This document shows positions 1 through 8,436 of a stretch of DNA of 64,000 bases, piece by piece. The notes below the pieces were generated by a model, which saw only the letters and a list, made by a program, of their open reading frames with translations, did not search any database and was not told the origin of the DNA. Position 1 is the first letter of the stretch; each line of letters begins with the position of its first letter. The DNA comes from JAHRAW01 sp965243285 (GTDB lineage: Bacteria; Pseudomonadota; Gammaproteobacteria; Arenicellales; Poriferihabitantaceae). Position numbers and translations under genes: made by a program. The stretch is taken from the NCBI GenBank assembly GCA_965243285.1, contig OZ251537.1:1240001-1304000 (forward strand), given 5' to 3'.

Positions 1-944
1 TGTTCGCGAATGGCGCGTTGCAACGGCACGCCGCCGAGGAATTCCAGGCCGTATTGCCGCGCCATGCCGAGGCCGCCGCCGGTGCCAAAAATGTCATCTT
101 CATGGCCGCATTTCGGGCATAGATAACTGCTCATATTTTCCACCACGCCGAGCACCGGAATCTCCACCTTCTCGAACATTTTGTAGGCCTTGCGCGCATC
201 CAATAAGGCAATATCCTGCGGCGTGGTGACGATGACCGAGCCCGACACCGGCACTTTTTGCGCTAAGGTGAGTTGGGTGTCGCCGGTGCCCGGCGGCATG
301 TCGACGATGAGGTAATCCACATCGTCCCAGCAGGTGTCTTTTAGCAATTGCTCCAGCGCTTGGGTCACCATGGGGCCGCGCCAGATCATCGGCGCTTCTT
401 CGTCCACCAAAAAGCCGATGGACATGGCTTGTAAGTGATAACTGTGCATGGGCTGCAAGGTTTTGCCGTCTTTGGATTGCGGTTTGCCGCTGATGCCGAG
501 CATGCGCGGCTGGCTGGGGCCGTAAATGTCGGCGTCCAAAATGCCGACGCGCGCGCCTTCGGCCGATAGCGCCAGGGCCAGATTCACCGACAGCGTGGAT
601 TTGCCGACGCCGCCCTTGCCCGAGGCCACGGCGATGATATTTTTCACCCCCGGCAGCGGCTTCACGCCTTCTTGCACTTCGTGCGCCACGGTGTTGGATT
701 GCACATCGACGGCGACTTCGCCACCATCGGCGCCGCAGACTTCGCGCGCCGCCGCGGTCGCCAACGCGGCTAATTCCGCATGCCAACTTTTCGCCGGATA
801 GCCGAGTACGATGTTGATTTTCACTTGGCCGGCGGTTACCGAAACATCCTTGACGGCACGCGCATCGCCTAAGTTTTTGCCGCTATGGGGGTCGATGATT
901 TCGGCGACTTTTTCCGCCACCGCGTCGCGGCTGATAGTGGTCAT
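1..944 (-). CDS. mrp: Mrp/ApbC-type Fe-S cluster carrier ATPase (3' end outside window)
   Basis: The reading frame starts at the ATG at 944 and is still open at base 1, so the C-terminus is missing. The first about 90 residues resemble the MIP18/DUF59 domain usual in bacterial Mrp. They are followed by a deviant Walker A motif, ASGKGGVGKST, then DADIYGPSQPRMLG, DMPPGTGDTQLTL and a CPKC pair in the sequence NMSSYLCPKCGHED, which in the family binds the bridging Fe-S cluster. The family loads or carries Fe-S clusters in the cytosol using ATP. It is divergent from metG, the same arrangement as in E. coli, which supports the assignment. No frameshift is visible. Confidence 0.95.
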   Translation of the reverse strand, partial: MTTISRDAVAEKVAEIIDPHSGKNLGDARAVKDVSVTAGQVKINIVLGYPAKSWHAELAALATAAAREVCGADGGEVAVDVQSNTVAHEVQEGVKPLPGVKNIIAVASGKGGVGKSTLSVNLALALSAEGARVGILDADIYGPSQPRMLGISGKPQSKDGKTLQPMHSYHLQAMSIGFLVDEEAPMIWRGPMVTQALEQLLKDTCWDDVDYLIVDMPPGTGDTQLTLAQKVPVSGSVIVTTPQDIALLDARKAYKMFEKVEIPVLGVVENMSSYLCPKCGHEDDIFGTGGGLGMARQYGLEFLGGVPLQRAIRE

Positions 945-973
945 TTAGGCTACCCGAATGAGAGAAAAATGGA

Positions 974-1055
974 TGAATCGAGGCGCAAATTCATGGCTGA
1001 ATCGGCGCGCAAATCCAGGCGTGAATTCAAGCGCAAATCTCAGGCGTGAATCCAT
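974..1055. repeat. 24-bp imperfect tandem repeat between mrp and metG
   Basis: About 3.4 copies of a 24-25 bp unit beginning TGAATC and containing GCGCAAAT start at about 974, 998, 1022 and 1047. The repeat occupies most of the mrp-metG divergent intergenic region. Copies differ at several positions. No coding role is likely. Confidence 0.7.
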
Positions 1056-1085
1056 GCCCGCCGCCAGTGCCGCCGAAAATAAAAG

Positions 1086-1091
1086 TATAAT
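1086..1091 (+). promoter_or_regulatory. Possible -10 box (TATAAT) for metG
   Basis: A perfect TATAAT sits about 70 bp before the preferred metG start in an otherwise GC-rich region. No convincing -35 hexamer is visible at the usual spacing, so the call is tentative. Confidence 0.4.
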
Positions 1092-1157
1092 AGTGTACCC
1101 TAATCGATTCCGCGCCCGCGACGCATTAATATGCGTTTAGCGCGCGCCGCACGCCGC

Positions 1158-3281
1158 ATGCCGCCGAGAAAAATCCTAGTCACCAGCGCCCTGCCCTATG
1201 CCAACGGGCCGATTCATGTCGGGCATTTGGTCGAGTATATTCAGGTCGATATTTGGACGCGCTTCTCGCGCATGATGGGCAACACTTGCTATTTCGTGTG
1301 CGCCGATGATGCGCACGGCACGCCAATTATGCTAAAGGCCGAGGCCGAGGGCATCACCGCGCAGCAATTAATCGATCGCGTGGGGCGCGAGCATCGCCGT
1401 GATTTCGCCGCCTTTGCCATCGCCTTCGATAATTATCACAGCACGCACTCGGATGAAAACCGCCATTTTTCCGAGCTGATTTACGCGCGACTTTGCGCCG
1501 GCGGGCACATCGCGCGGCGCGCCATCACCCAATTTTTCGACCCCCAGCGCGGCATGTTTTTGCCCGACCGCTTCATCCGCGGCGCCTGTCCGGTATGTCG
1601 CGCCGCGGCTCAATACGGCGATAACTGCGAGGCCTGCGGCAGCACCTACGCGCCGACCGATTTGCTAGATCCGGTATCGGTGGTGTCCGACGTCCGTCCT
1701 GAGGAACGCGAAACCGAGCAATTATTTTTCAAGCTAGAGAATTTTCGCCCCTTTTTGCTCGAATGGTTTGCCGGCGACCACATGCAATCTGAGATTGCCA
1801 ACAAGCAAAAAGAATTATTCGCGCAGCCGTTATTCGAGTGGGATATTTCCCGCAACGCGCCGTATTGGGGGTTCGAAATTCCCGGCGAGCCGGGCAAATA
1901 TTTTTATGTGTGGATGGACGCCCCGGTGGGTTACCTCGCCAGTTTCCAAAATTTCTGCGAGCGCCGCCGGGCTGAGATTGACCATAGCGATGATGGCGAT
2001 AATGATACTGCGGCGCCGGATTTCGACGAGTTTTTCAAGCCCGACAGCGCCTGCGAGTTGTACCATTTTATCGGCAAAGACATCGCCCGCTTCCATACGC
2101 TGTTTTGGCCGGCGCAGTTGCACGGCGGCGGTTTTCGCGCGCCGACGGCGATTTTCTGCCACGGCTTCCTCACCGTCAACGGGCAAAAAATGTCCAAGCG
2201 GCATGGCACTTTCATCACCGCCGCGGCCTATGCCCGCCATTTGGAGGCCGACTATTTGCGCTACTACTTCGCCGCCAAACTGGATGACGGCATCGACGAC
2301 ATCGACCTCAATTTAGACGATTTCAAAGCCCGGGTGAACGCCGATTTGGTGGGCAAATGGGTGAACATCGCCAGCCGCTGCGCCGGCTTTATCAGCCGCA
2401 ATTTCGATGGAAAATTGGCTGACCACTTGCCGCAGCCGGCGCTGTTTGCGGAATTCGTCGCCGCCGGCGCCGCCATCGCCGAAGATTATGAGGGCCGCCG
2501 ATACAGCCGCGCCATGCGCGCCATCATGGGATTAGCCGACCGCGCCAACCAATATGTGGCCGAGGCGCAGCCGTGGGTGTTGCTCAAAAACCCGCAACGC
2601 CACGCCGAGGCGCACGGCATTTGCACCATGGGCTTGAATTTGTTTCGACTGCTGGCGATTTATCTAAAACCGGTGTTGCCCAGCACGGTGGCGCGCGCCG
2701 AGGCCTTTTTGCAGCTACCACCGCAGCGCTGGCGCGATGCCGAAACGCCGCTGACAGACCACGCCATCGGCACATTCACGGCGCTGATAACGCGCGTCGA
2801 AGACCGCCAGATCGAAGCCATGTTGGCTGATAACGCGGCCGAAAATGCCGCCGAAAACCCAGCCGTCGCCGCCAGCGATAAAACCACCACCAGCAGCGCC
2901 GACCGAACCACCGAGCAGGCCACCGACCAAACCATGCAACCAGAACCCATCGCCGCGCAAATTACGCTGGATGATTTTGCCAAAATCGACCTGCGAATCG
3001 TCAAAATCGTCGCCGCCGAGTATGTGGACGGCGCCGACAAATTATTGCGCTTGACCCTGGATTTAGGCGACCAACAACGCCAAGTTTTCGCCGGCATTAA
3101 ATCCGCCTATGCCGCGCAAGATTTGCTCGGGCGATACACCGTGATGGTCGCCAACCTGGCGCCGCGAAAAATGAAATTCGGCCTATCCGAGGGCATGGTG
3201 TTAGCCGCCGGACCCGGCGGACAAGATATTTTTGTATTGAGTCCAGACGCCGGCGCCACCGCCGGCATGCGGGTGAAATAG
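1158..3281 (+). CDS. metG: Methionyl-tRNA synthetase
   Basis: Charges tRNA-Met (initiator and elongator) in the cytosol. The class I signature HVGH lies near residue 20, a four-cysteine zinc knuckle (CPVC...CEAC) near residue 145, and the KMSKR loop near residue 343. A C-terminal Trbp111-like tRNA-binding domain begins near residue 600 (DFAKIDLRIVKI). The start at 1158 was chosen because MPPRKILVTSALPYANG matches the usual N-terminus; an in-frame ATG at 1131 would add nine residues. The linker before the C-terminal domain is expanded by Ala/Asn/Thr-rich low-complexity sequence (about residues 555-600). It is about 707 aa, close to the long bacterial form. Confidence 0.97.
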   Translation: MPPRKILVTSALPYANGPIHVGHLVEYIQVDIWTRFSRMMGNTCYFVCADDAHGTPIMLKAEAEGITAQQLIDRVGREHRRDFAAFAIAFDNYHSTHSDENRHFSELIYARLCAGGHIARRAITQFFDPQRGMFLPDRFIRGACPVCRAAAQYGDNCEACGSTYAPTDLLDPVSVVSDVRPEERETEQLFFKLENFRPFLLEWFAGDHMQSEIANKQKELFAQPLFEWDISRNAPYWGFEIPGEPGKYFYVWMDAPVGYLASFQNFCERRRAEIDHSDDGDNDTAAPDFDEFFKPDSACELYHFIGKDIARFHTLFWPAQLHGGGFRAPTAIFCHGFLTVNGQKMSKRHGTFITAAAYARHLEADYLRYYFAAKLDDGIDDIDLNLDDFKARVNADLVGKWVNIASRCAGFISRNFDGKLADHLPQPALFAEFVAAGAAIAEDYEGRRYSRAMRAIMGLADRANQYVAEAQPWVLLKNPQRHAEAHGICTMGLNLFRLLAIYLKPVLPSTVARAEAFLQLPPQRWRDAETPLTDHAIGTFTALITRVEDRQIEAMLADNAAENAAENPAVAASDKTTTSSADRTTEQATDQTMQPEPIAAQITLDDFAKIDLRIVKIVAAEYVDGADKLLRLTLDLGDQQRQVFAGIKSAYAAQDLLGRYTVMVANLAPRKMKFGLSEGMVLAAGPGGQDIFVLSPDAGATAGMRVK

Positions 3282-3480
3282 GCCAGCGAAATAAACGAAA
3301 TTCCAGCCCAGAATCGACGAAACCCCGCCGAATTGTCTTAAATGTCGCCGTTTTTTCCTAATGCCGCCGTTTTTTCCTAAATTTTCCGGCCTTCCGTGCC
3401 ACCGACATTGGCATCAATACCGCGGCGATTTTCAACTAAACCCCAACCACATCCCGTAGATCCCATCGCTCCCCCAAAAA

Positions 3481-4065
3481 TCACTGCTGTTCCAAAAACA
3501 CGCGGATGCTTTTGAGTTTTTCGCCGTTGCGCACGCGTTTGTATTCCAAATCCAGCCCGCCGGCGGTCAGCGTGCGGTTGTATTCCTGCATTTCATAGCC
3601 ACCGCGGTCGTCTATCAGCAGCGAAAACACCGTGAGCGTGTCGCCACCGATGCGCCCCCACACATACGGGTCGCCCTTCATCGGATCTAGTGGCACGCGA
3701 TTGCCGAATACATTCACCCCCATGGCTGAGGAATAAATGCCATCGCGCGGCGTGGGCAGAAAATTCACGCTGTAGGCCTTTTCTTTGAGGCGGCCGTCGG
3801 ATTTGTGGCTGATGGAAGTCCAGTGCACCGCGAAGCCCTCATCGATGGCGGCGATGCGCACGCTCATGTCGCGCTGGCTGCTTTCGCCGCCGGTCTGGCC
3901 TTCCACTTGCGCCGAGCCCGAATAAGCGCCGATGAAGCGCTCGAAATCCGCCGCGTTCGCCGAGGTCGATAAAAACATGGCGGCCGACAAAACCACGCCG
4001 ACGAAGCCGGCGACGGCGCGCTCAAAAAGGTGAGGTTTCATCATCGAAATCATGCCCATAGCCAT
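3481..4065 (-). CDS. Hypothetical exported protein with signal peptide
   Basis: I do not recognise the family. The N-terminus has a clear Sec signal: a basic MKPHLFERAV stretch, a hydrophobic core (FVGVVLSAAMFLSTS) and an ANA-AD cleavage site, giving a mature periplasmic or secreted protein of about 155 residues. The mature part looks like one beta-rich domain (FERFIGAYSGSAQVEG, then EYKRVRNGEKLKSIRVFLEQQ at the end) with no cysteines. Methionines at 4065, 4044 and 4041 are all possible starts. It stands alone, convergent with metG and upstream of the tRNA-Gln gene. Confidence 0.75.
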   Translation of the reverse strand: MAMGMISMMKPHLFERAVAGFVGVVLSAAMFLSTSANAADFERFIGAYSGSAQVEGQTGGESSQRDMSVRIAAIDEGFAVHWTSISHKSDGRLKEKAYSVNFLPTPRDGIYSSAMGVNVFGNRVPLDPMKGDPYVWGRIGGDTLTVFSLLIDDRGGYEMQEYNRTLTAGGLDLEYKRVRNGEKLKSIRVFLEQQ

Positions 4066-4169
4066 TGGTTTTACGGAGTTTGGCGAATTTGGCGGAATTT
4101 ATGGCCGCGTTTGGCGGCGAGAAATCCACGCCGCACCTTATGCCGTACCTATTGAGCGGTGGTGTAAGG

Positions 4170-4243
4170 TGGCTGGGGGAGAGGGATTCGAACCCCCGCT
4201 GGCGGAGTCAGAGTCCGCAGTCCTACCGCTAGACGATCCCCCA
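4170..4243 (-). tRNA. tRNA-Gln (anticodon CUG)
   Basis: On the minus strand the sequence begins TGGGGGATCGTCTAGCGG and ends CTCCCCCAGCCA. The 7-bp acceptor stem pairs TGGGGGA with TCCCCCA, followed by discriminator G and an encoded CCA. The anticodon stem GCGGA/TCCGC encloses the loop CTCTGAC, so the anticodon is CTG, reading CAG. The T-arm has GTTCGAATC. Length is 74 nt with CCA. The weak U1-A72 pair is typical of bacterial tRNA-Gln. Confidence 0.97.
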
Positions 4244-4270
4244 CCTCGAGCGTCGCGCCGCCATCATCAT

Positions 4271-4370
4271 GGAATCGGGCGAAATCGGGCAGAATCCACC
4301 GCAATCCACCGCAATCCACCAGAATCCACCAGAATCCACCGCAATCCAACAGCATCCGCCGCAATCCGAC
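4271..4370. repeat. 10-bp tandem repeat just downstream of rpsI
   Basis: Ten consecutive 10-bp units of the form (A/G)(G/C)AATCCACC. The first two are the divergent GGAATCGGGC and GAAATCGGGC. The array fills the gap between the rpsI stop and the tRNA-Gln gene and ends 5 bp before the rpsI stop codon. Confidence 0.85.
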
Positions 4371-4375
4371 AACGC

Positions 4376-4819
4376 TCAACGCTTGGAGTATTGCGGCCGC
4401 TTGCGCGCTTTGTGCAGGCCGAATTTTTTGCGCTCCACCTCGCGGGAATCGCGGGTTACGAAGCCGGCCTTACGCAATGCCGGGCGCAAGTTTTCGTCAT
4501 AGTTGATCAAGGCGCGAGCGATGCCGTGGCGAATCGCGCCGGCTTGACCGCTGTTGCCGCCGCCGGCCACCGACACCACAAGGTCGGTGGTTTTTAGCAT
4601 ATCCACCAATTCCAACGGCTGGCGCACCACCATGTGGGCGGTTTTGCGGCCAAAATATTCTTCCAATGGCTGCTTGTTTACGATGATGCTGCCGCTGCCG
4701 AGGGATAGGTAAACGCGCGCCGTGGAGGATTTTCGGCGCCCGGTGCCGCGGTGTACTTGCGGCGCTTTGGCCGCGGATTTGGCGGTGGGCTTGGCGGATT
4801 TGGCGGTTTTGGTGGGCAT
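4376..4819 (-). CDS. rpsI: 30S ribosomal protein S9 (uS9)
   Basis: The 147-residue product has the S9 hallmarks: GTGRRKSSTARV near the start, GGGNSGQAGAIRHGIARAL in the middle, and the conserved basic tail ending RKRPQYSKR that reaches the P-site tRNA. An Ala/Lys-rich extension of about 20 residues precedes the usual start. It follows rplM with only 12 bp between them, the universal L13-S9 operon. Confidence 0.98.
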   Translation of the reverse strand: MPTKTAKSAKPTAKSAAKAPQVHRGTGRRKSSTARVYLSLGSGSIIVNKQPLEEYFGRKTAHMVVRQPLELVDMLKTTDLVVSVAGGGNSGQAGAIRHGIARALINYDENLRPALRKAGFVTRDSREVERKKFGLHKARKRPQYSKR

Positions 4820-4831
4820 GATGGGCGTCTC

Positions 4832-5260
4832 CTAAAGGTCCAGTTTGGCGGGCTGTTGCGCCTGATGATTGTGTTCGGCGCCGGCATGCACCTTGAGTTT
4901 GTTCAGCATGGCGCGCCCCAGTTTGTTTTTCGGCAACATACCCTTGACGGCGTTTTGCAACACCCGCGTGGGGTGTTTTTCGAGCATCTCGCGAAAGGAA
5001 ACCTCTTTGATGCCGCCGGGGTGGCCGCTGTGGCGATGGTAGGTTTTGTTGTCGGCCTTAGCGCCGGTGACGGCGATTTTGCCGGCGTTCACCACCACGA
5101 TGTAATCGCCGCCATCCACATGCGGGGTGTATTCCGGCTTGTGTTTGCCACGCAGCCGATGGGCGATGGACGAAGCCAGCCGCCCGAGCACTTTATTCTC
5201 GGCATCGACCACAAACCAGCGCCGCAGCACGGTCTCTTTGTTGGCGGAAAATGTTTTCAT
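4832..5260 (-). CDS. rplM: 50S ribosomal protein L13 (uL13)
   Basis: 142 residues starting MKTFSANKETV, with the core WFVVDAENKVLGRLAS, GKHKPEYTPHVDGGDYIVVVNA and GMLPKNKLGRAMLNKLKVHAGAEHNH. This is a full-length L13, first gene of the rplM-rpsI pair. In E. coli this operon is controlled by L13 binding its own leader; whether that holds here cannot be seen. Confidence 0.98.
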   Translation of the reverse strand: MKTFSANKETVLRRWFVVDAENKVLGRLASSIAHRLRGKHKPEYTPHVDGGDYIVVVNAGKIAVTGAKADNKTYHRHSGHPGGIKEVSFREMLEKHPTRVLQNAVKGMLPKNKLGRAMLNKLKVHAGAEHNHQAQQPAKLDL

Positions 5261-5622
5261 GCTTGAATCTTTGGGTAAATGGCTTTGAGGGATTAAATAG
5301 CGGTGACTCGATTAAATGTCGGCGTTGGATAAGCGGCGGCGGCGATTAGAGGGCAATGCGCTCAAATATCGGGTTAATGTCGACTTAAGCGAAGCGAGCC
5401 GGTGCCACAAAACCCCGCCACTGCCAGCAGGGCGGCGATAGTACTCGACTGCCGCCGCCGATTCAAGCGAAAAATATTTTTCACTCCATGCTGATTTTTT
5501 CGCCACGCCGGTTTTCTCGATATAGCGGCGGCAATTTTCCCGTCCAGGGCGGTCGATTCGCCCATACCAGCGACACCCCACGCAGCCGGGCGATTGCCCA
5601 CACCGCCCACCACCCCACCCGT
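5261..5622. other. Intergenic gap between rplM and kdsB
   Basis: No supported gene. Open frames here lack family features and ribosome-binding sites. The 75 bp before rplM are AT-richer (two GATTAAAT copies) and probably hold its promoter and leader. The rest is GC-rich and downstream of kdsB on the same strand. Confidence 0.5.
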
Positions 5623-6426
5623 CTAGCCCCCCATCTCCGCCCGCACCCGCGCCAAATCGGCCGGCGTATCCACCCCCGGCGGCGGAATGTCCACCGCCTC
5701 GGCGCAGGCGATGCGATCGCCGTGCCACAGCGCGCGCAATTGCTCCAGCCGCTCGGCGGCCTCCAACGCGCACACGCCATAGCCGGTGAAACGCCGCAGA
5801 TAATCGCAGCGATAGGCGTAAATGCCGATATGCCGCCGCGCCGCCGTTGCCTCGACCGATGTCGCCGCCTCAGCCGCAGCCTCCGCTACCGCCTCGACCG
5901 ATGTCGCCAGCCCCGGCGGCAACCCAGCGCGCTGCCACGGAATCGCCGCGCGGCTGAAATACAGCGCCCGACCGGCGCGGTCGACCACCACCTTAACCAC
6001 CGCCGGGTCGGTCAATTGCGCGGCGTGTTGCAGCGGCGCCGAAGCGGTGGCCATGGCCGCCCCGCGCGCTGCCAACGCCGCCACTTGGTCGATAAGCGGC
6101 GGCGGCATCTGCGGCTCATCGCCCTGCACATTAACCACCACATCGCCCGCCGCCCAGCCCAATTTATCGATGGCTTCGACGATGCGGTCGGCGCCGCACT
6201 GATGGCGCGCCGAAGTCATCACCGCCACCCCGCCGAAGGCCTCCACCGCGCTCGCAATGGCGGCGCAATCCGTCGCCACCACCACCGCTGCGGCGGCGCT
6301 GCGCGACGCGCCTTCCACCACCCACTGAATCATCGGCTTGCCGCCAATATCCAACAACGGCTTGCCGGGCAATCGGCTCGAGCCATAACGCGCCGGAATA
6401 ACGACCTGGAATGCAGCGGCAGGCAT
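5623..6426 (-). CDS. kdsB: CMP-KDO synthetase (3-deoxy-manno-octulosonate cytidylyltransferase)
   Basis: Activates KDO with CTP for lipopolysaccharide inner-core synthesis. The nucleotidyltransferase start IPARYGSSRLPGKPL is present near residue 10, with VVNVQGDEP in the middle and HIGIYAYR towards the C-terminus. At 267 residues it is about 20 longer than usual. The excess is a Val/Glu/Ala-rich insertion just before HIGIYAYR, encoded by a duplicated 18-bp block (5849-5866 and 5891-5908). It is transcribed in the same direction as lpxK and msbA upstream, which matches the E. coli msbA-lpxK-kdsB order, but repeat element A now separates it from lpxK. Confidence 0.96.
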   Translation of the reverse strand: MPAAAFQVVIPARYGSSRLPGKPLLDIGGKPMIQWVVEGASRSAAAAVVVATDCAAIASAVEAFGGVAVMTSARHQCGADRIVEAIDKLGWAAGDVVVNVQGDEPQMPPPLIDQVAALAARGAAMATASAPLQHAAQLTDPAVVKVVVDRAGRALYFSRAAIPWQRAGLPPGLATSVEAVAEAAAEAATSVEATAARRHIGIYAYRCDYLRRFTGYGVCALEAAERLEQLRALWHGDRIACAEAVDIPPPGVDTPADLARVRAEMGG

Positions 6427-6527
6427 GTTATTGGGGATTTATTGGGGGTTTATTGGGTTTATTGGGGGTTTAATGTGAGCCGGCGGTTTTCGATGCGCGG
6501 CAAGTTCGGCGATTGCCGCCGTACCGA

Positions 6528-6933
6528 CATATATATGGGATTTATATACCTAAATCTGCACGATGGGGTTGGGGTGGGTTTGGGTTTGGGTTTGGGTTTT
6601 GACCTGGCTTTTGATTTCGCTTTGGTTTTGGCTTTTGTTTTACTCTCCCCCGCTTCATCTGGGGGGAGTCAAATCTGACCGAGCCGATAGGCGCGGGCTG
6701 ATTTGGTGGGGGGACTGTTGCTTTTCGCTTTGGCTTTTGACTTGGCTGTTGGTTTTTACTTTCCCCTCATTTGGCTAATGGGTTGAAGATTTAAAGCCAA
6801 AAGCCAAAAGCCAAAAGCCAAAGCCAAAGCCAAATCAAAAGCAAAAAACAACCGCAGCCTCCCTAAATCAGCCGCTGTCCGCAAAAACTGCCAATCGAAC
6901 TGCAGATTTAGATATATAAATCCCATATATATG
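6528..6933. mobile_element. MITE-like repeat element, copy A
   Basis: A non-coding element between kdsB and lpxK. Its left end (6528-6560) and right end (6901-6933) are inverted copies over 33 bp with one mismatch, containing GGGATTTATATA and CTAAATCTGCA. The outer 11 bp, CATATATATGG, also occur as a direct repeat and may be the target-site duplication. Inside are TTTGGG and CTTTTGG-type arrays, one stem-loop module (6643-6715) and an opposing CCAAAAG array (about 6797-6845). No transposase is encoded. The rest of the intergenic region (6934-7149) holds only an 18-20 bp duplication around GGTGATTTTTGGTGG. Confidence 0.8.
6643..6715. repeat. Stem-loop module U inside element A
   Basis: Contains CTCCCCC...GGGGGGAGT followed by CAAATCTGACCG and GGCTGATTTGGTGGGGGG. 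The second arm is more diverged than in other copies. Confidence 0.65.
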
Positions 6934-7149
6934 GCATGCGATTTCGCCGCTTGTGGCGATTGTGACATGTACATGTGCAATAAAAGGCGGCGCGGGGCGA
7001 ATAGGTTAATAAATGCGGGCGATTGGCGATGTGGGCGGGTGATTTTTGGTGGCGGCGGGTGATTTTTGGTGGGCGGGCGGCGCGGGCCGGTGGCGGTTGG
7101 GTGGCTGGCAATTCGGTGGCTGGCCAGGCGCGGGCGCTTCCGTCGCCGA

Positions 7150-8436
7150 CTACTCGCCAGCCGATAAACCTAGCCGCTCGAACACCGCCGGCATAAGCCC
7201 CGGGCTTAGCGTCAACTCCAGCGGCAACGCCCAATATTCGCCGCAAAGCGCGCCGGCGGCGAGCAGGGGTTCGCATTTCACCGCGTCTTTTTCGGTCATC
7301 AGCACGGTGGTGGCGGCATCGGCGAAAGCGAAATCCGGCGCCGTGAAGGGGTGGTGGTCGGGGTAGATGTGCGCCGCCGCCGAGATGCCATGCGCCGCCA
7401 AATGCCGAAAAAAGCGCTGCGGATGGCCGATGCCGGCGACCGCATGCACCGATTTCCCGGCAAAGGCGCTCAATTCCCGCCGCTCGGCGCTGGCGTGGTC
7501 GCCAGCTTGCCGGCCGAGGCGCTGCGCATACCGCAACCGCGCCCGCATGACGAATGCGCCGATAGGCGGCGCCGATTCATGTCGGTCGGTATGGCCGCTG
7601 CCATCCGAATCCGCCGCCACATCGCCCGAATCACCCTTGCCGCCCAAATCATCTGCCGCCCGGCCATCCGCCGACGCCCCGCCATCCGCATCGCCCAAAC
7701 CACTCGCATCGATGGAATCCCCCGCCACCGCAACATTTGCCACCACCATCCCGGCCCGATTGAGGGCCGCGGGCGATTCACGCAGCGGCCCGGCCGGCAA
7801 ACACCAGCCATTGCCGAACGGGCGCGCGCCGTCCACCACCACGATGTCGAGATTGCGCCGCAGTTTGAGGTGTTGGAAGCCATCGTCGCTTATGATGATG
7901 TCGCAGCCGCGCTTGGCGATGAGCCAGCGGGCGTTGCGGTAACGGTTTGCCCCGACCATCACCGGCGCCCGGCAGCGGCGAAAAATCAGCAGCGGCTCAT
8001 CGCCGACCTGCGCCGCGGTGGAATCCGCGCCGACCTCGCGCCCGCCATCGCCCGGCTCGTCCGGCTCGTCCGCGCCGACCCCGCCAAAACCCGCCACGCC
8101 AGCGCCACCTCGCCCGACATCACGCCCATACCCGCGCGACACCACGCCGGGGCGCATCCCCCGCCCTTGCAAATGCCCCACCAGGGCGATAACCAACGGC
8201 GTTTTGCCGACTCCGCCGAGGCTGAGATTGCCCACCACCACCACCGGCACCGGCAACTGGCGGCTGCGCAAAATCCCCCGCCGATACAGCGCCTGACGCA
8301 CCCGCATGCCGCCGTCATAGCCGAGCGCCAGCGGATACAGCAGCCGATTAATGATACGCGGTCGTTGCCACCCGCGCACAATGGCGCGCCGAATAAAGCC
8401 GCCTAACCGCCCCATTAAACCGCCGTTAAACCTCAT
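7150..8436 (-). CDS. lpxK: Tetraacyldisaccharide 4'-kinase
   Basis: Phosphorylates the lipid A precursor at the 4' position at the inner membrane. The family Walker A motif is GNLSLGGVGKTPL. SDDGFQHLKLRRNLDIVVVD, GPLRESPAALNRA and LMTEKDAVKC are also present. It is longer than the usual about 330 residues because of two Gly/Ala/Asp-rich insertions: one after VVSRGYGRD (about 8000-8130) and one after the alanine-rich VVANVAV segment (about 7570-7740). It overlaps the 3' end of msbA. ATGs at 8463, 8436 and 8415 are all possible; 8436 is a compromise. Confidence 0.93.
   Translation of the reverse strand: MRFNGGLMGRLGGFIRRAIVRGWQRPRIINRLLYPLALGYDGGMRVRQALYRRGILRSRQLPVPVVVVGNLSLGGVGKTPLVIALVGHLQGRGMRPGVVSRGYGRDVGRGGAGVAGFGGVGADEPDEPGDGGREVGADSTAAQVGDEPLLIFRRCRAPVMVGANRYRNARWLIAKRGCDIIISDDGFQHLKLRRNLDIVVVDGARPFGNGWCLPAGPLRESPAALNRAGMVVANVAVAGDSIDASGLGDADGGASADGRAADDLGGKGDSGDVAADSDGSGHTDRHESAPPIGAFVMRARLRYAQRLGRQAGDHASAERRELSAFAGKSVHAVAGIGHPQRFFRHLAAHGISAAAHIYPDHHPFTAPDFAFADAATTVLMTEKDAVKCEPLLAAGALCGEYWALPLELTLSPGLMPAVFERLGLSAGE

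Noticed and set aside
5488..6678. A long plus-strand open frame across kdsB
   Set aside because: It is antisense to kdsB, is Arg/His/Pro-rich as expected for the complement of GC-rich coding DNA, and has no family motifs.
7351..8406. A 351-codon plus-strand open frame across lpxK
   Set aside because: Antisense to lpxK; Arg/His/Pro/Ala-rich without domains.
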